A DNA stretch of 64,000 nucleotides from Burkholderia sp. WSM2232 (GTDB taxonomy: Bacteria; Pseudomonadota; Gammaproteobacteria; Burkholderiales; Burkholderiaceae). The stretch lies in NCBI RefSeq assembly GCF_000472545.1, contig NZ_AWZV01000003.1, positions 427,278 through 491,277 of the forward strand, read 5' to 3'. Under the pieces are notes generated by a model, which worked only from the letters and a program-made list of their open reading frames with translations, had not been told where the DNA came from and did not search any database. Below, piece by piece: positions 35,513-43,644 of the stretch. Positions within the stretch are counted from its first letter, which is position 1; every line of letters starts with the position of its first letter. The position numbers and the translations under genes were made by a program.

Positions 35513-36655
35513 TTACGCGTTCGAAGCGAGCATCGCTTCAATGTGAGCGGCGACCGCGCAAACTGTCTCGTCCTCGCCCTTGCGGCCTACGATCTGCAAT
35601 CCCGCTTTCAGTGATGTTCCCTCGATTGAAACAGGCAACGTCAGCGCCGGATGTCCGCTCAGATTGAACGGGCGGATCAGCGACGACATGGCGATGACCG
35701 ACGCGCCCGCGCGCGCCGCTTCGATCGTGATCGGCAGCGAGGGCAGAGTCGGCAGGACGAGCACATCGGCGTCTTGCAGTACGCTATCCACTTCTTCTGT
35801 GAACGCGCGGCGGATGCGTTCGGCGGAGTCGAGATCGGAAGCCGTGGTGTTCGCAGCGGTGCGCAAGCGGGCCTCGATGTCCGCGCCTAGTTTGCCGCTG
35901 TCGACGAGATGGCCGAACGCACGCCACGTTTCGGCGTTGATGACGGCGAGCCCGGCCGTGAACGCATCGCGCATGGCTGCGAGCCGTACGTTGCGCGATG
36001 CAAGTCCGCTACGTGCCACGGCAGCCGCGAGCGCGTTTCTGATCGCGTCGTCTGCTTCGACATCGGGTATGGCAATGCGGATGTTCGCTGCATCGCCGCG
36101 CGCGCGGTCCTGCTGGAACGACGAGTCGATTGCCTCCATCACGTTGATGAGGGTGTTCATGTCGCGGGCAAACGGACCGACACAATCGAGTGTCGTGATA
36201 CGTGGCGCCACGCCTTCACGCGAGACGCGCCCGAATGTCGGCTTCAGGCCGACCACGCCGCAGCATGCGGCGGGACCACGCACCGAGCCGCCTGTATCGG
36301 TGCCGAGTGCCGCATCGACCAGACGCAATCCCACCGCCGACGCCGAGCCGCTCGACGAGCCGCCCGGAATGCGTGCGGCATCCTGCGGATTGCGCGGCGT
36401 CCCGCAGAAATCGTTGATGCCTGTCATGCCGAACGCGAGTTCGTGCATGTTGGTCTTGCCGGTGATGCGCCAGCCCGCGTCGAGCAGGCGCTGCACGACA
36501 TCGGCATGGCGCGTGGCGGGCGGTGCATCGGCAAGTGCGCGGCTCGCGGCAGTCGTCGCGTAGCCGGCAATATCGATGCTGTCCTTGATCGCGATGGTCG
36601 GCGCGTCCGGTCGTGCATGCGCAACAAGGTCGAACTTTTGCAGGAAGGCGCTCAT
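35513..36655 (-). CDS. iacH: Amidase-signature hydrolase, IacH-like
   Basis: A 380-residue amidase-signature enzyme. The Ser-Ser-Lys triad is visible: Lys24 in IAIKDSIDI, the cis-Ser in IPGGSSSGSA (about 100-102) and the nucleophile Ser124 in DTGGSVRGPAACCG. The ATG at 36655 overlaps the upstream gene stop as ATGA. In the iac pathway an amidase is assigned to hydrolysis of an amide intermediate or IAA conjugates; which one applies here is inference. Confidence 0.9.
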   Translation of the reverse strand: MSAFLQKFDLVAHARPDAPTIAIKDSIDIAGYATTAASRALADAPPATRHADVVQRLLDAGWRITGKTNMHELAFGMTGINDFCGTPRNPQDAARIPGGSSSGSASAVGLRLVDAALGTDTGGSVRGPAACCGVVGLKPTFGRVSREGVAPRITTLDCVGPFARDMNTLINVMEAIDSSFQQDRARGDAANIRIAIPDVEADDAIRNALAAAVARSGLASRNVRLAAMRDAFTAGLAVINAETWRAFGHLVDSGKLGADIEARLRTAANTTASDLDSAERIRRAFTEEVDSVLQDADVLVLPTLPSLPITIEAARAGASVIAMSSLIRPFNLSGHPALTLPVSIEGTSLKAGLQIVGRKGEDETVCAVAAHIEAMLASNA

Positions 36656-37167
36656 GCGCGAACTCCTTGGACGGGATTGACGTGCCACGGCGCATCGAAG
36701 AGACGTTCGGTACGAAAGTGCTGGATCAGCCAGAGGTCTTCATCGCGCGACGACGGCCTGAAATCTATCTCCAGCCGCGCCGCGACGAGTTCGGCGCCCG
36801 CGTCCACATAACCGGACGCTTGCAGCATGATCCAGCGGCCTTTCGCCGTATTGCCATGAACTTCGATGTGCTCGCTAGTCAGGAAATGCACGTTGGTCGC
36901 GAAGTGCGGCGTGGGCGGCAAGTATCGTTGCAGCATCGCGACGATATCGGACGGTCCCTGCAAGCGGCCGAACTTGTTTGCGTATTGCGGGCCGATGCCT
37001 TCCCACACGGCGTCTTCGCTAAAGAGCGCCGCGAGCGATTCGCCTTCGAACATGCGTGCGGGCACGTCGCACAGCGCCATGTAGCGCGCGACGGTTTTGC
37101 GCACGGCGTTCTGCGCTTCCAGCGAACGCAGACGGCCCTGCAGGCGTTCCATGATCTCGTTGCTCAT
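36652..37167 (-). CDS. iacI: NTF2-like (SnoaL-type) protein, IacI-like
   Basis: A 171-residue protein with the cone-shaped NTF2/SnoaL pattern (LEAQNAVRKTVARYMALCD, AVWEGIGPQYANKFGRLQG, HFATNVHFLTSEHIEV). Such folds serve as small isomerases, hydratases or dioxygenase beta-like subunits. Start choice is uncertain: ATG at 37179 gives four more residues, and both starts lie at the end of the preceding gene. It sits inside the iac run between iacB and the amidase gene, the place of the NTF2-like iac protein in other strains. No catalytic role is proven. Confidence 0.78.
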   Translation of the reverse strand: MSNEIMERLQGRLRSLEAQNAVRKTVARYMALCDVPARMFEGESLAALFSEDAVWEGIGPQYANKFGRLQGPSDIVAMLQRYLPPTPHFATNVHFLTSEHIEVHGNTAKGRWIMLQASGYVDAGAELVAARLEIDFRPSSRDEDLWLIQHFRTERLFDAPWHVNPVQGVRA

Positions 37168-37171
37168 GGCT

Positions 37172-37549
37172 TCACGCATTCGTGACAGCGACAGGCGGAA
37201 CCGTCAGCGCGCGGCCCACGCGAGCTTCTATCTTGCCGTAACGCCAGAGGTTGTATTCGCCGACGGGCGTGGTGCGATACAGATTGCAGACCGCAACTGC
37301 CGTGTCGAAATCGGCCACGTCGGCCATGATGTAGAAGGTCCACGGTGCACCGTCGGCGTTGCCGACGACGAGCCGGTCATCGTCCATCACGCCGAGCACC
37401 CGCACGTTGGGCATGGCTTCGATCGCATTGAGCATCTTGCCGTAGGCCTGCCACACCTCGCCAATCTGCTCGCGGGGCAGGTCGAAAAAATTCTGCGTGA
37501 CGCCGCAGCAGAACAGCACGCGCAAGGGCAGGTTTCGAGTGTCGGTCAT
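37172..37549 (-). CDS. iacB: Dimeric alpha-beta barrel-like protein, IacB-like
   Basis: A 125-residue protein with beta-alpha-beta spacing and a conserved core (PNVRVLGVMDDDRLVVG, WTFYIMADVADFDTAVAVCNLYRTTPVGEYNLWRYGKIEARVGRAL). I read it as an EthD/ABM-like ferredoxin fold. IacB proteins are small and found in all iac sets; biochemical data on them are thin. AAGGAAAAA lies eight bases upstream, and iacA ends 33 bp before it. The symbol is assigned by position and size. Confidence 0.7.
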   Translation of the reverse strand: MTDTRNLPLRVLFCCGVTQNFFDLPREQIGEVWQAYGKMLNAIEAMPNVRVLGVMDDDRLVVGNADGAPWTFYIMADVADFDTAVAVCNLYRTTPVGEYNLWRYGKIEARVGRALTVPPVAVTNA

Positions 37550-37582
37550 GGGGCTTTTTCCTTGTTCGATCAGATGTGTTGG

Positions 37583-38740
37583 TCACAGATAGCCGGGAAT
37601 GGGCTGCACGCCGACGAATACGGCGCCCGCGCCGTCGTAGTTGCCCTCGCCGAGAAAAGCGTGCTGCGTGACGACCATCGCGTCGCGCACGAGCCGTTGC
37701 AGCGGATGATTGCGATAGATCGCCATCGTCCCGCCCAGCCGGTACGCGCGGTTCACCACTTCCGCGCTTTCACGCGCGATTTGCGTGGCACAGAGGCGCA
37801 GCAGGCTGACCTGTTCTGATGTCACGTCGTTGCCGGCGAGAATGGATTGCCATACGCTGTCGGTCGATTCATAGAAAAACGCGCGCGCCGAACGCAATTG
37901 CGCTTCGGCTTTCGCAAGCTCGATACGGTAATACGCGCGATCCGCGAGCTGGGGTGCGCCTGTGGTCGTCTTGCGGCCGCCCGCCATGTTGTTCGCGACG
38001 TCCAGCGCGGCGCGCGCAAGGCCGAGGTTCACGACGGCCAGCACTTGCGCGGCATATGCAATGGTCGGATAGCGGTAGAGCGGTTCATCCACAGTTGGCG
38101 TGCCGCCGCGCACGAACGTCCAGTCTTGCGGCACGAACTGGTTAGCCACACGCAGATCGTGGCTGCCAGTGCCTTGCATACCGACGACGTTCCAGTTCTC
38201 GACGATCTCCACCTGCTGCGGTTTGAACACCGCCGTGCGGGGCTTGCCCGGCGTTTCGCCGGGCGTGCCGCCTGTGCTGATTCCAACGCCGAGCCAGTCC
38301 GCGCCCTTGCAACCGCTCGCAAACTTCCAGGTGCCGTCGACGCGATAGCCGTTCGCTTCAAGGGTTGCTTTCTGCACGGGAAACAGGCCGCCCGCGAAGA
38401 CCTGATCGGGCCCGCCTGCGTAGATTTCGGCCTGCGTGGCAAGCGGTAACGCAGCGAGATAAATATTTGCCGAGCCGAAACTCGCGACCCACGCGGCCGA
38501 GCCGTCGGCGGTGGCAATGCGTTCGATGAGCGCGAGAAACTCGCCGGGCGCACGGGCATCGCCACCAAAACGCTTCGGCGTTGCGGCCCGATAGATGCCA
38601 ACCTGCTTGAGTTTTTCGATCACGTCGCGCGGAACATGCGACAGGCGCTCGAATTCCTCACGACGTTGTGCGATTTCCTCGATCACGTCGTCGAAAGCGA
38701 ACGGGCAATGCTGGGGCTCGATGGTAGCGGCAAGCGACAT
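37583..38740 (-). CDS. iacA: Acyl-CoA dehydrogenase-fold flavin monooxygenase, IacA-like
   Basis: A 385-residue protein with the acyl-CoA dehydrogenase fold of group D flavin monooxygenases such as HpaB/HsaA. Conserved blocks are SHVPRDVIEKLKQVGIYR, TPKRFGGD, IATADGSAAWVA, FASGCKGADWLGVGI, VGMQGTGSHDLRV and VVTQHAFLGEGNYDGAG. The catalytic Glu of acyl-CoA dehydrogenases is not evident, as expected for a hydroxylase. IacA oxidises the indole ring of IAA with reduced flavin from IacG. AAAGGAG lies five bases before the ATG. A clear paralogue lies at 46799-47992. Confidence 0.9.
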   Translation of the reverse strand: MSLAATIEPQHCPFAFDDVIEEIAQRREEFERLSHVPRDVIEKLKQVGIYRAATPKRFGGDARAPGEFLALIERIATADGSAAWVASFGSANIYLAALPLATQAEIYAGGPDQVFAGGLFPVQKATLEANGYRVDGTWKFASGCKGADWLGVGISTGGTPGETPGKPRTAVFKPQQVEIVENWNVVGMQGTGSHDLRVANQFVPQDWTFVRGGTPTVDEPLYRYPTIAYAAQVLAVVNLGLARAALDVANNMAGGRKTTTGAPQLADRAYYRIELAKAEAQLRSARAFFYESTDSVWQSILAGNDVTSEQVSLLRLCATQIARESAEVVNRAYRLGGTMAIYRNHPLQRLVRDAMVVTQHAFLGEGNYDGAGAVFVGVQPIPGYL

Positions 38741-38785
38741 GACGTCTCCTTTCTGCTTCGATCATTGATATGTGGGGCACGCACG

Positions 38786-39175
38786 CTCGAATACGCGGGG
38801 CGCTACAACGCGATGGGCGAGATGGCGATGGCGCACGAGCTCAGTCAGCCGCTCGCGGCGGTCTGCAATTTCATCGAAGGCGCAATCCGGCGGCTCGATC
38901 AGAACGCCACGGAAAGTGCAGTCTGGGGCTTGCGTGAAGCGGACCGGCAGGCGGAGCTTGCGGCGGGCATCATCAGAAGCGTGCGCGAATTCGTGGTGAA
39001 ACGCGATCCGCTCGAAAGAGAGGCTGACCTGCGCGACGTGCTTGCGGACGCGGCGTGCTTCATTGAACTGCTGTACAGAAACATCGTAGCCCGGCATGGC
39101 GGACGCATCAGGGCGCAACGTTCTGCAACAGGCGGGCTCGACTGCCGCTTTGCGCTGCCGCTGTTGTTGCCGTGA
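38786..39175 (+). pseudogene. Remnant of a FixL/DctB-like sensor kinase
   Basis: The plus-strand reading shows a kinase HisKA helix (YNAMGEMAMAHELSQPLAAV, then RLDQNATESAVWGLREADRQAELAAGIIRSVREFV). It jumps within a few residues (DAACFIELLYRNIV) to the last piece of a HATPase domain (ARHGGRIRAQ, then GGLDCRFALPLLLP). The N, G1 and G2 ATP-binding boxes are absent, as are the sensor part and any proper start. This is best explained by loss of the 5' part plus an internal deletion of some 80-100 codons. It lies in the gap between iacA and the tautomerase gene, opposite in strand to both. Paraburkholderia phytofirmans controls iac genes with a two-component system, so this may be its lost kinase (inference). 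Confidence 0.8.
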
Positions 39176-39203
39176 CCCTTGCGCGCCTGATTGCATGATG
39201 CGG

Positions 39204-39578
39204 CTATCGGCCCAACGCGCGCGCGGTCTTGCCGCCGAGGCCAAAATCCGTGTTGGGAATGTCCTTCATCATCACGCGTGTCGACTCCAAGGGCACATTG
39301 AGCACAGCAGCGCTTGTTTCGCTGAGATGCGCGATCAACGCTTCTTTCTGCGCGTGGGTGCGGCCAGCAATCAGAATCGCGATGATGACGGGCAGCGCGG
39401 CAGGCGTGAGCTTTCCGCCCAGCCCAATGTTTGACGCGGGCAACTCCGACAGCAGAATGCGCACGGATTCGGCAGGCGCGCCGATGGCGTCCACGGTTGC
39501 CTGCGTCAAGCCCTGAATGAGCGATGCCTTGCAATCGTCGGCGTGACCTTGAGGTAAATAGACTTCGAGTGTCGGCAT
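39204..39578 (-). CDS. Fused two-domain 4-oxalocrotonate tautomerase-like protein
   Basis: A 124-residue protein made of two tautomerase repeats, residues 1-61 (MPTLEVYLPQG...ELPASNIGLGGKL) and 66-124 (LPVIIAILIAG...DIPNTDFGLGGKT). Pro2, which becomes the N-terminal catalytic proline after Met removal, is present; the second repeat has no free N-terminal proline. The ATG at 39578 was chosen because it exposes that proline. In P. phytofirmans PsJN a tautomerase-family gene is needed to remove dioxindole-3-acetate during IAA degradation, and this gene lies in the matching context. Confidence 0.85.
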   Translation of the reverse strand: MPTLEVYLPQGHADDCKASLIQGLTQATVDAIGAPAESVRILLSELPASNIGLGGKLTPAALPVIIAILIAGRTHAQKEALIAHLSETSAAVLNVPLESTRVMMKDIPNTDFGLGGKTARALGR

Positions 39579-39633
39579 GGTCGAAAGAAGAAGACGCATC
39601 GGCGCAATGCGTGCACCGATGCGCGATTGAGCA

Positions 39634-40134
39634 TCAAAGCAGGAAGCCGATGGCGTTCAGTGCTTCAGTGGAGTTGATCAGGCGAATCACTTTCTCCACG
39701 AGACGCGGTTCGCCGTTCTGCATGCCGATCTTGTGCGTGAGATCGGCCGCAAAAATCGTCGACACGCCGCGCTTGTACGCGATGATGATCTGCGACGACT
39801 TCACTTCGACGACATCCGCGCTGTCCGACGAGCGTGTGAAGCGCGACACCGTGCGCACCGTGCGTGCCGCATCGGATGCAGACGCGGAATAGCCGGACTT
39901 CATGCGCTGCACACGCAACTCGCGCATGTGCTGATCGTCGAACGCGTAATTCAGCGTCGCTGCATAGTCGGTCGTGTCGGGATCGATCGGCACCACATAC
40001 ATGCCTTTGGAGTCCCACAGGTCCAGCCACGCGTGATAATCGCGCCGGTCCAGAAGCTCGGCCTCGTGCCAGATGAATTCGATTGCGCGCGCGAAAGTCT
40101 GGTCGGACAAGAGTGCGTTACGGTCGTCCATCAT
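39634..40134 (-). CDS. iacD: Aromatic-ring dioxygenase small subunit, IacD-like
   Basis: A 166-residue beta subunit of Rieske ring-hydroxylating dioxygenases (NTF2-like fold), with IEFIWHEAELLDRRDYHAWLDLW and RRGVSTIFAADLTHKI-type blocks near the ends. ATG at 40134 has GGAG five bases upstream and follows the large-subunit stop by 10 bp; a start at 40152 would overlap that gene. It forms the structural partner of IacC. Confidence 0.88.
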   Translation of the reverse strand: MMDDRNALLSDQTFARAIEFIWHEAELLDRRDYHAWLDLWDSKGMYVVPIDPDTTDYAATLNYAFDDQHMRELRVQRMKSGYSASASDAARTVRTVSRFTRSSDSADVVEVKSSQIIIAYKRGVSTIFAADLTHKIGMQNGEPRLVEKVIRLINSTEALNAIGFLL

Positions 40135-40144
40135 GCTTGCTCCA

Positions 40145-41428
40145 TCATGCATTTTCCATCATTACGCGCCATTGCCTGTAGGCTTCGCGCATGCCAGTTT
40201 CGTCGGTTGCGTGCGCGGTCTTTTCGCCGTTCTCTGCGGTACTTTCGCGGTTCAGGCCGCGGTTCACGAGAATCGGTACGTCGGGGCCCGCGTATGAGCC
40301 GCGTTGCACGCGTTCCCATGCTTCCGCATCGTCGGGGCTGCCGAAGCCGAACGGGCCCTGGAAGTGTTCGTGAATGCGCAGGCGCACACGGTTCGCTTCC
40401 TCGGGGCCGCCATCCATTGCCAGCGCAACGTGGCGAATCTCGGTCTCTTCAGCCGAAATGGGCCGCAATACGCGGAAGAACGCCATCGAGAGCGCGAGGT
40501 TCGGAAACAGGTTCAGGTTGAAGCCGACACCCATCAGCGAGCGCACGATGCGCCGCACTTCCTGCGGCGTGTGCTTCTGCGCGAGTTGCGCGGCGAGTTC
40601 GCTAAAGCGCTCGGGCAGCGGCGCGCCGTCGTCCTTGTCCAGATCGACGATTTCGGGCACCAGCACCGCGAGGCTGTGACCATTGCCGAGCGAGCGGCAA
40701 AACGCGTCCTCGCTCGTCATGAAGCTGGTGATCACGGCGGCCGTTTCTTCGTCGATGGACTTCATCCACGACTTGTGCACGACCGGAAAGTGATAGAGGT
40801 CGGTTGTGTTTTCGAGCTGGATCTTCCAGTTGCCCTTGAACTTGAACTTGTGTTCGCCGTTGGCCTTGATCGGATAGCCCGCGCCTTGCTTCATGAAGAG
40901 ATCGATCCATGGCTTTGCGCCGCCGAGAAAGTCTTCGAGGGATTCGATGCTTTCGTTGAAGCTCGCGAAAATCAGACCCTGATACACGCCGACGCGCAAT
41001 TTCTTGAGCGGCAGATCGCCTTTCTCGCAGACGCCTTCGTAGCCGTCGCCGTAAGGCAGCGCGCGCAGCGTGCCGTCGAGCGCATAAGACCAGCTGTGAT
41101 ACGGGCATGTGAAGCCCTTGGCGTTGCCCTTGTGCTCTTCGCACACTGTCGCGCCGCGGTGGCGGCAGCGATTCTGCAGCACGTTCACCGTGCCGGCCTT
41201 GTCACGCACGACGATCACCGGCTGACGGCCAATGGTCGTGGTCACGAAATCGCCGGCCTTCGGCAATTCGCTTTCGTGCGCGACCCAGATCCACGTCCTG
41301 TAGAAGATGCGTTCAAGTTCTTCCTCGAACAACTGCGGATCGTAGTACAGCGAAGGCGCGATACGATCGGACCCGGCGCGCTTCGCGAGCGCGCTGGTGT
41401 CGATGGTTTGATAGGTCGGCGTACTCAT
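40145..41428 (-). CDS. iacC: Rieske aromatic-ring dioxygenase large subunit, IacC-like
   Basis: A 427-residue alpha subunit. The Rieske 2Fe-2S ligands are Cys88-x-His90 and Cys108-x2-His111 (NRCRHRGATVC...FTCPYHSW). The mononuclear iron site is seen in NTTDLYHFPVVH (His213, His218). The start at 41428 gives the usual N-terminus, with no obvious Shine-Dalgarno. With IacD and reductase IacF it would dioxygenate the late IAA intermediate to yield catechol, much as anthranilate dioxygenase does. It is divergent from a LysR gene and leads the minus-strand iac run. Confidence 0.92.
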   Translation of the reverse strand: MSTPTYQTIDTSALAKRAGSDRIAPSLYYDPQLFEEELERIFYRTWIWVAHESELPKAGDFVTTTIGRQPVIVVRDKAGTVNVLQNRCRHRGATVCEEHKGNAKGFTCPYHSWSYALDGTLRALPYGDGYEGVCEKGDLPLKKLRVGVYQGLIFASFNESIESLEDFLGGAKPWIDLFMKQGAGYPIKANGEHKFKFKGNWKIQLENTTDLYHFPVVHKSWMKSIDEETAAVITSFMTSEDAFCRSLGNGHSLAVLVPEIVDLDKDDGAPLPERFSELAAQLAQKHTPQEVRRIVRSLMGVGFNLNLFPNLALSMAFFRVLRPISAEETEIRHVALAMDGGPEEANRVRLRIHEHFQGPFGFGSPDDAEAWERVQRGSYAGPDVPILVNRGLNRESTAENGEKTAHATDETGMREAYRQWRVMMENA

Positions 41429-41508
41429 CGTGTTCTGGGGGAGTAGTTGAATGGGCTCGGATGAGGAGGGCCATAAGACGGGCAATACGGCATCGGCGCA
41501 TCCTCTCG

Positions 41509-41547
41509 TTGACATCAGTCTCGCTTTGCGGGGATCATGCGTCAAAT
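41509..41547. promoter_or_regulatory. Candidate regulatory element between iacC and the LysR gene
   Basis: TTGAC at 41509-41513 and GTCAA at 41541-41545 form an inverted pair 27 bp apart. The right half lies in TGCGTCAAAT (41538-41547), a 10-mer also found exactly at 45033-45042 and 49702-49711. AT-rich CGATTAAAAA follows. Read on the minus strand, TTGACG could also be a -35 box for iacC. Confidence 0.5.
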
Positions 41548-41598
41548 CGATTAAAAACGGGTCCGCGGATAAGTGCGGCCGATGTTACGCGAGACACC

Positions 41599-42519
41599 AT
41601 GACATCCATCGACCACATCGATCTCAACCTGCTGCGCGTGTTTCAGGCCATCGTGGAAGAGCGCAGCCTGACCCGCGCGGGCGAGCGGCTCGCGCTATCG
41701 CAGCCCGCCGTGAGCTACTCGCTCGGGCGGCTTCGCACCTTGTTCGACGACACTTTGTTCATCCGCACGCGCGCGGGCATGCAGCCAACGCCTGTGGCGC
41801 TGGAACTCGCGGAAATCGTGGGCCGTGCATTGGACACCGTTCGGCAGGCGCTGCGTTATGCAGAGCGTTTTGATCCGCTCACGAGCACGCGCACTTTCCG
41901 CCTCTCGCTTTCCGATGCGGGTGAAATGGCCTACTTGCCCGCGCTGTGCGCGGCGTTGCAGGATGCGGCACCGCGTGTGAAGCTGTTCGTCGAGCCGTTG
42001 CCCGTTGCGGAGATCGAAGAAGCGTTGCGCTCGAGCCGGCTCGACTTCGCGATCGGCAATCTGCCTTCTTTGCTGCCGCGCACGCGTCACAGCCTGCTGT
42101 TCGAGGAGTCGTACGTGTGCATGACGCGCAAGCGCCGCGACCTGCCCGCCGGAAATACGCTAGAGCTGGAGCAGTTTCTCGCCGCTTCGCATGTGCAGGT
42201 GCGCTCGCTCGAGCATAGCCATCATGCACTGGACGATGCGTTGCGCGCACAGGGCGTAGGCCGCAACATCTCGCTGGCGTTGCCGCATTTCGTCGCCCTG
42301 CCGGGTGTGCTCGCCGCGACGGACCTGCTTGCCACCCTGCCTGAACGGCTCGCGCATATCCTGAATCGGGGCAACGCGTTTCGCGTCTATTCGCTGCCGG
42401 TTCAACTGCCGAAGGCCGCCGTGACGATGCACTGGCACGAACACTTTCACGAGGACGAAGGCATTGCGTGGATGCGCGGTCTGATTTCGGGAATCCTCGC
42501 GGACTTCACGAAAGCCTGA
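41599..42519 (+). CDS. LysR-family regulator of the iac genes (IacR2-like)
   Basis: A 306-residue LysR protein with the NodD/LinR-type start (IDLNLLRVFQAIVEERSLTRAGERLALSQPAVSYSLGRLR) and a full effector domain. It is divergent from iacC and ends 3 bp before the convergent iacF stop. In P. phytofirmans a LysR regulator responds to dioxindole-3-acetate in iac control, and this gene is a good candidate for that role. The ATG at 41599 fits the LysR N-terminus. Confidence 0.88.
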   Translation: MTSIDHIDLNLLRVFQAIVEERSLTRAGERLALSQPAVSYSLGRLRTLFDDTLFIRTRAGMQPTPVALELAEIVGRALDTVRQALRYAERFDPLTSTRTFRLSLSDAGEMAYLPALCAALQDAAPRVKLFVEPLPVAEIEEALRSSRLDFAIGNLPSLLPRTRHSLLFEESYVCMTRKRRDLPAGNTLELEQFLAASHVQVRSLEHSHHALDDALRAQGVGRNISLALPHFVALPGVLAATDLLATLPERLAHILNRGNAFRVYSLPVQLPKAAVTMHWHEHFHEDEGIAWMRGLISGILADFTKA

Positions 42520-42522
42520 CGC

Positions 42523-43491
42523 CTAGAGATCCAGTACGAGCACCGGCGAACGCGAGCGCGAGACGCAGCAGCAAATCACGCTGTTGCTCGCCCGTTCCGC
42601 CTTGCTCAGACAATGGTCGCGATGCTCCGGCTCGCCGCTCACGACGTCGACCATGCAGGTGCCGCACACGCCTTCGCCGCATGACGTGTCCACTTCTATG
42701 CCGATCGACGCGAGGGCGTCGACGATAGAAGTCTTCGCATCGACATGCACGGTCTGGCCCGTGCTCGCGAGTTGCACGTCGAAACTGTCGAGCGATGTTC
42801 CGGTTGCAGGTGCAGGCTCGGCCTTGAAGCGCTCCAGATGTACGGATTCGGCAGGCAGGCGTTTTTGCGCGGTCTCGACGACGAGGTCCATGAAAGGCGC
42901 CGGGCCGCACGTATAGACATGCGCGTTGTCGCTTGCTTCGCGCAGACACGCGTCGAGTGCGTCGGGAAGCGCGTCGCGCTCCACGCCGAAATGCAGCTTC
43001 ACATGTGCATCGAACGGCGCACGCGTGAACAGCGTCATGAATGCCGCGTGGCTTTCGCTGCGGGCAAAGTAGTGCAGCGTGAAGTGCGCCTTGCGCGCGG
43101 CCAGCCGGTATGCCATTGAGAGCAGCGGCGTGATGCCGATGCCCGCGCCGATCAGCACATGCTCGTCTGCGCCTTCTACGAGCCGGAACAGATTGCGCGG
43201 CGCGCCCACCGACAATTGCGTGCCGATGCCCACGTCCTCATGCAGGGAACGCGACCCGCCGCGCGACTGCTGTTCTTTTTTCACCGCGAATGTTTGCGTA
43301 TCCAGACATTCCGGGTCGCCGCACAACGAATATTGACGCGTGACGCCGGATGGACTCGTTACGTCGATGTGCGCGCCCGGCTCGTAGCGTTCGAAGGGCA
43401 GGCCGTCGAGACGGGATACGCTGAAGGAGCGCACGCCATGCGCTTCTTCGCGCACGGCATCGACACGGACTTTGAGTACAGATGCTTCCAT
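42523..43491 (-). CDS. iacF: Ferredoxin reductase of the VanB/PDR type, IacF-like
   Basis: A 322-residue electron-transfer protein with a flavin-binding domain (PGAHIDV, then RQYSLCGD), an NAD domain (GAGIGITPLLSMAY...CGPAPFM) and a C-terminal plant-type 2Fe-2S domain. The iron-sulfur cysteines are 271, 276 and 279 plus one of 307-309 (CGEGVCGTC...ICCCV). It passes electrons from NAD(P)H to the Rieske dioxygenase IacCD. It is separated from iacC by the LysR gene and points toward it on the opposite strand. GGAAAG precedes the ATG. Confidence 0.9.
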   Translation of the reverse strand: MEASVLKVRVDAVREEAHGVRSFSVSRLDGLPFERYEPGAHIDVTSPSGVTRQYSLCGDPECLDTQTFAVKKEQQSRGGSRSLHEDVGIGTQLSVGAPRNLFRLVEGADEHVLIGAGIGITPLLSMAYRLAARKAHFTLHYFARSESHAAFMTLFTRAPFDAHVKLHFGVERDALPDALDACLREASDNAHVYTCGPAPFMDLVVETAQKRLPAESVHLERFKAEPAPATGTSLDSFDVQLASTGQTVHVDAKTSIVDALASIGIEVDTSCGEGVCGTCMVDVVSGEPEHRDHCLSKAERASNSVICCCVSRSRSPVLVLDL

Positions 43492-43644
43492 GATGCTTTC
43501 CGGGGACTTGGACAGGGACGTTGCACCCAGATTAGCGCCGCGTCATGAATAAACAAAATAGATTAAAAAGCCTTGGTTGCATCGATGGAATTGATTTGAT
43601 GCGTCGCAGCCGTTCGCGCTGAGGTGGGCGCCTCGCGAGTGGGA

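Noticed and set aside
38636..38785. 5' extension of the kinase remnant into iacA
   Set aside because: The first 50 codons overlap the start of iacA on the other strand and do not resemble kinase sequence, so the remnant was begun at 38786.
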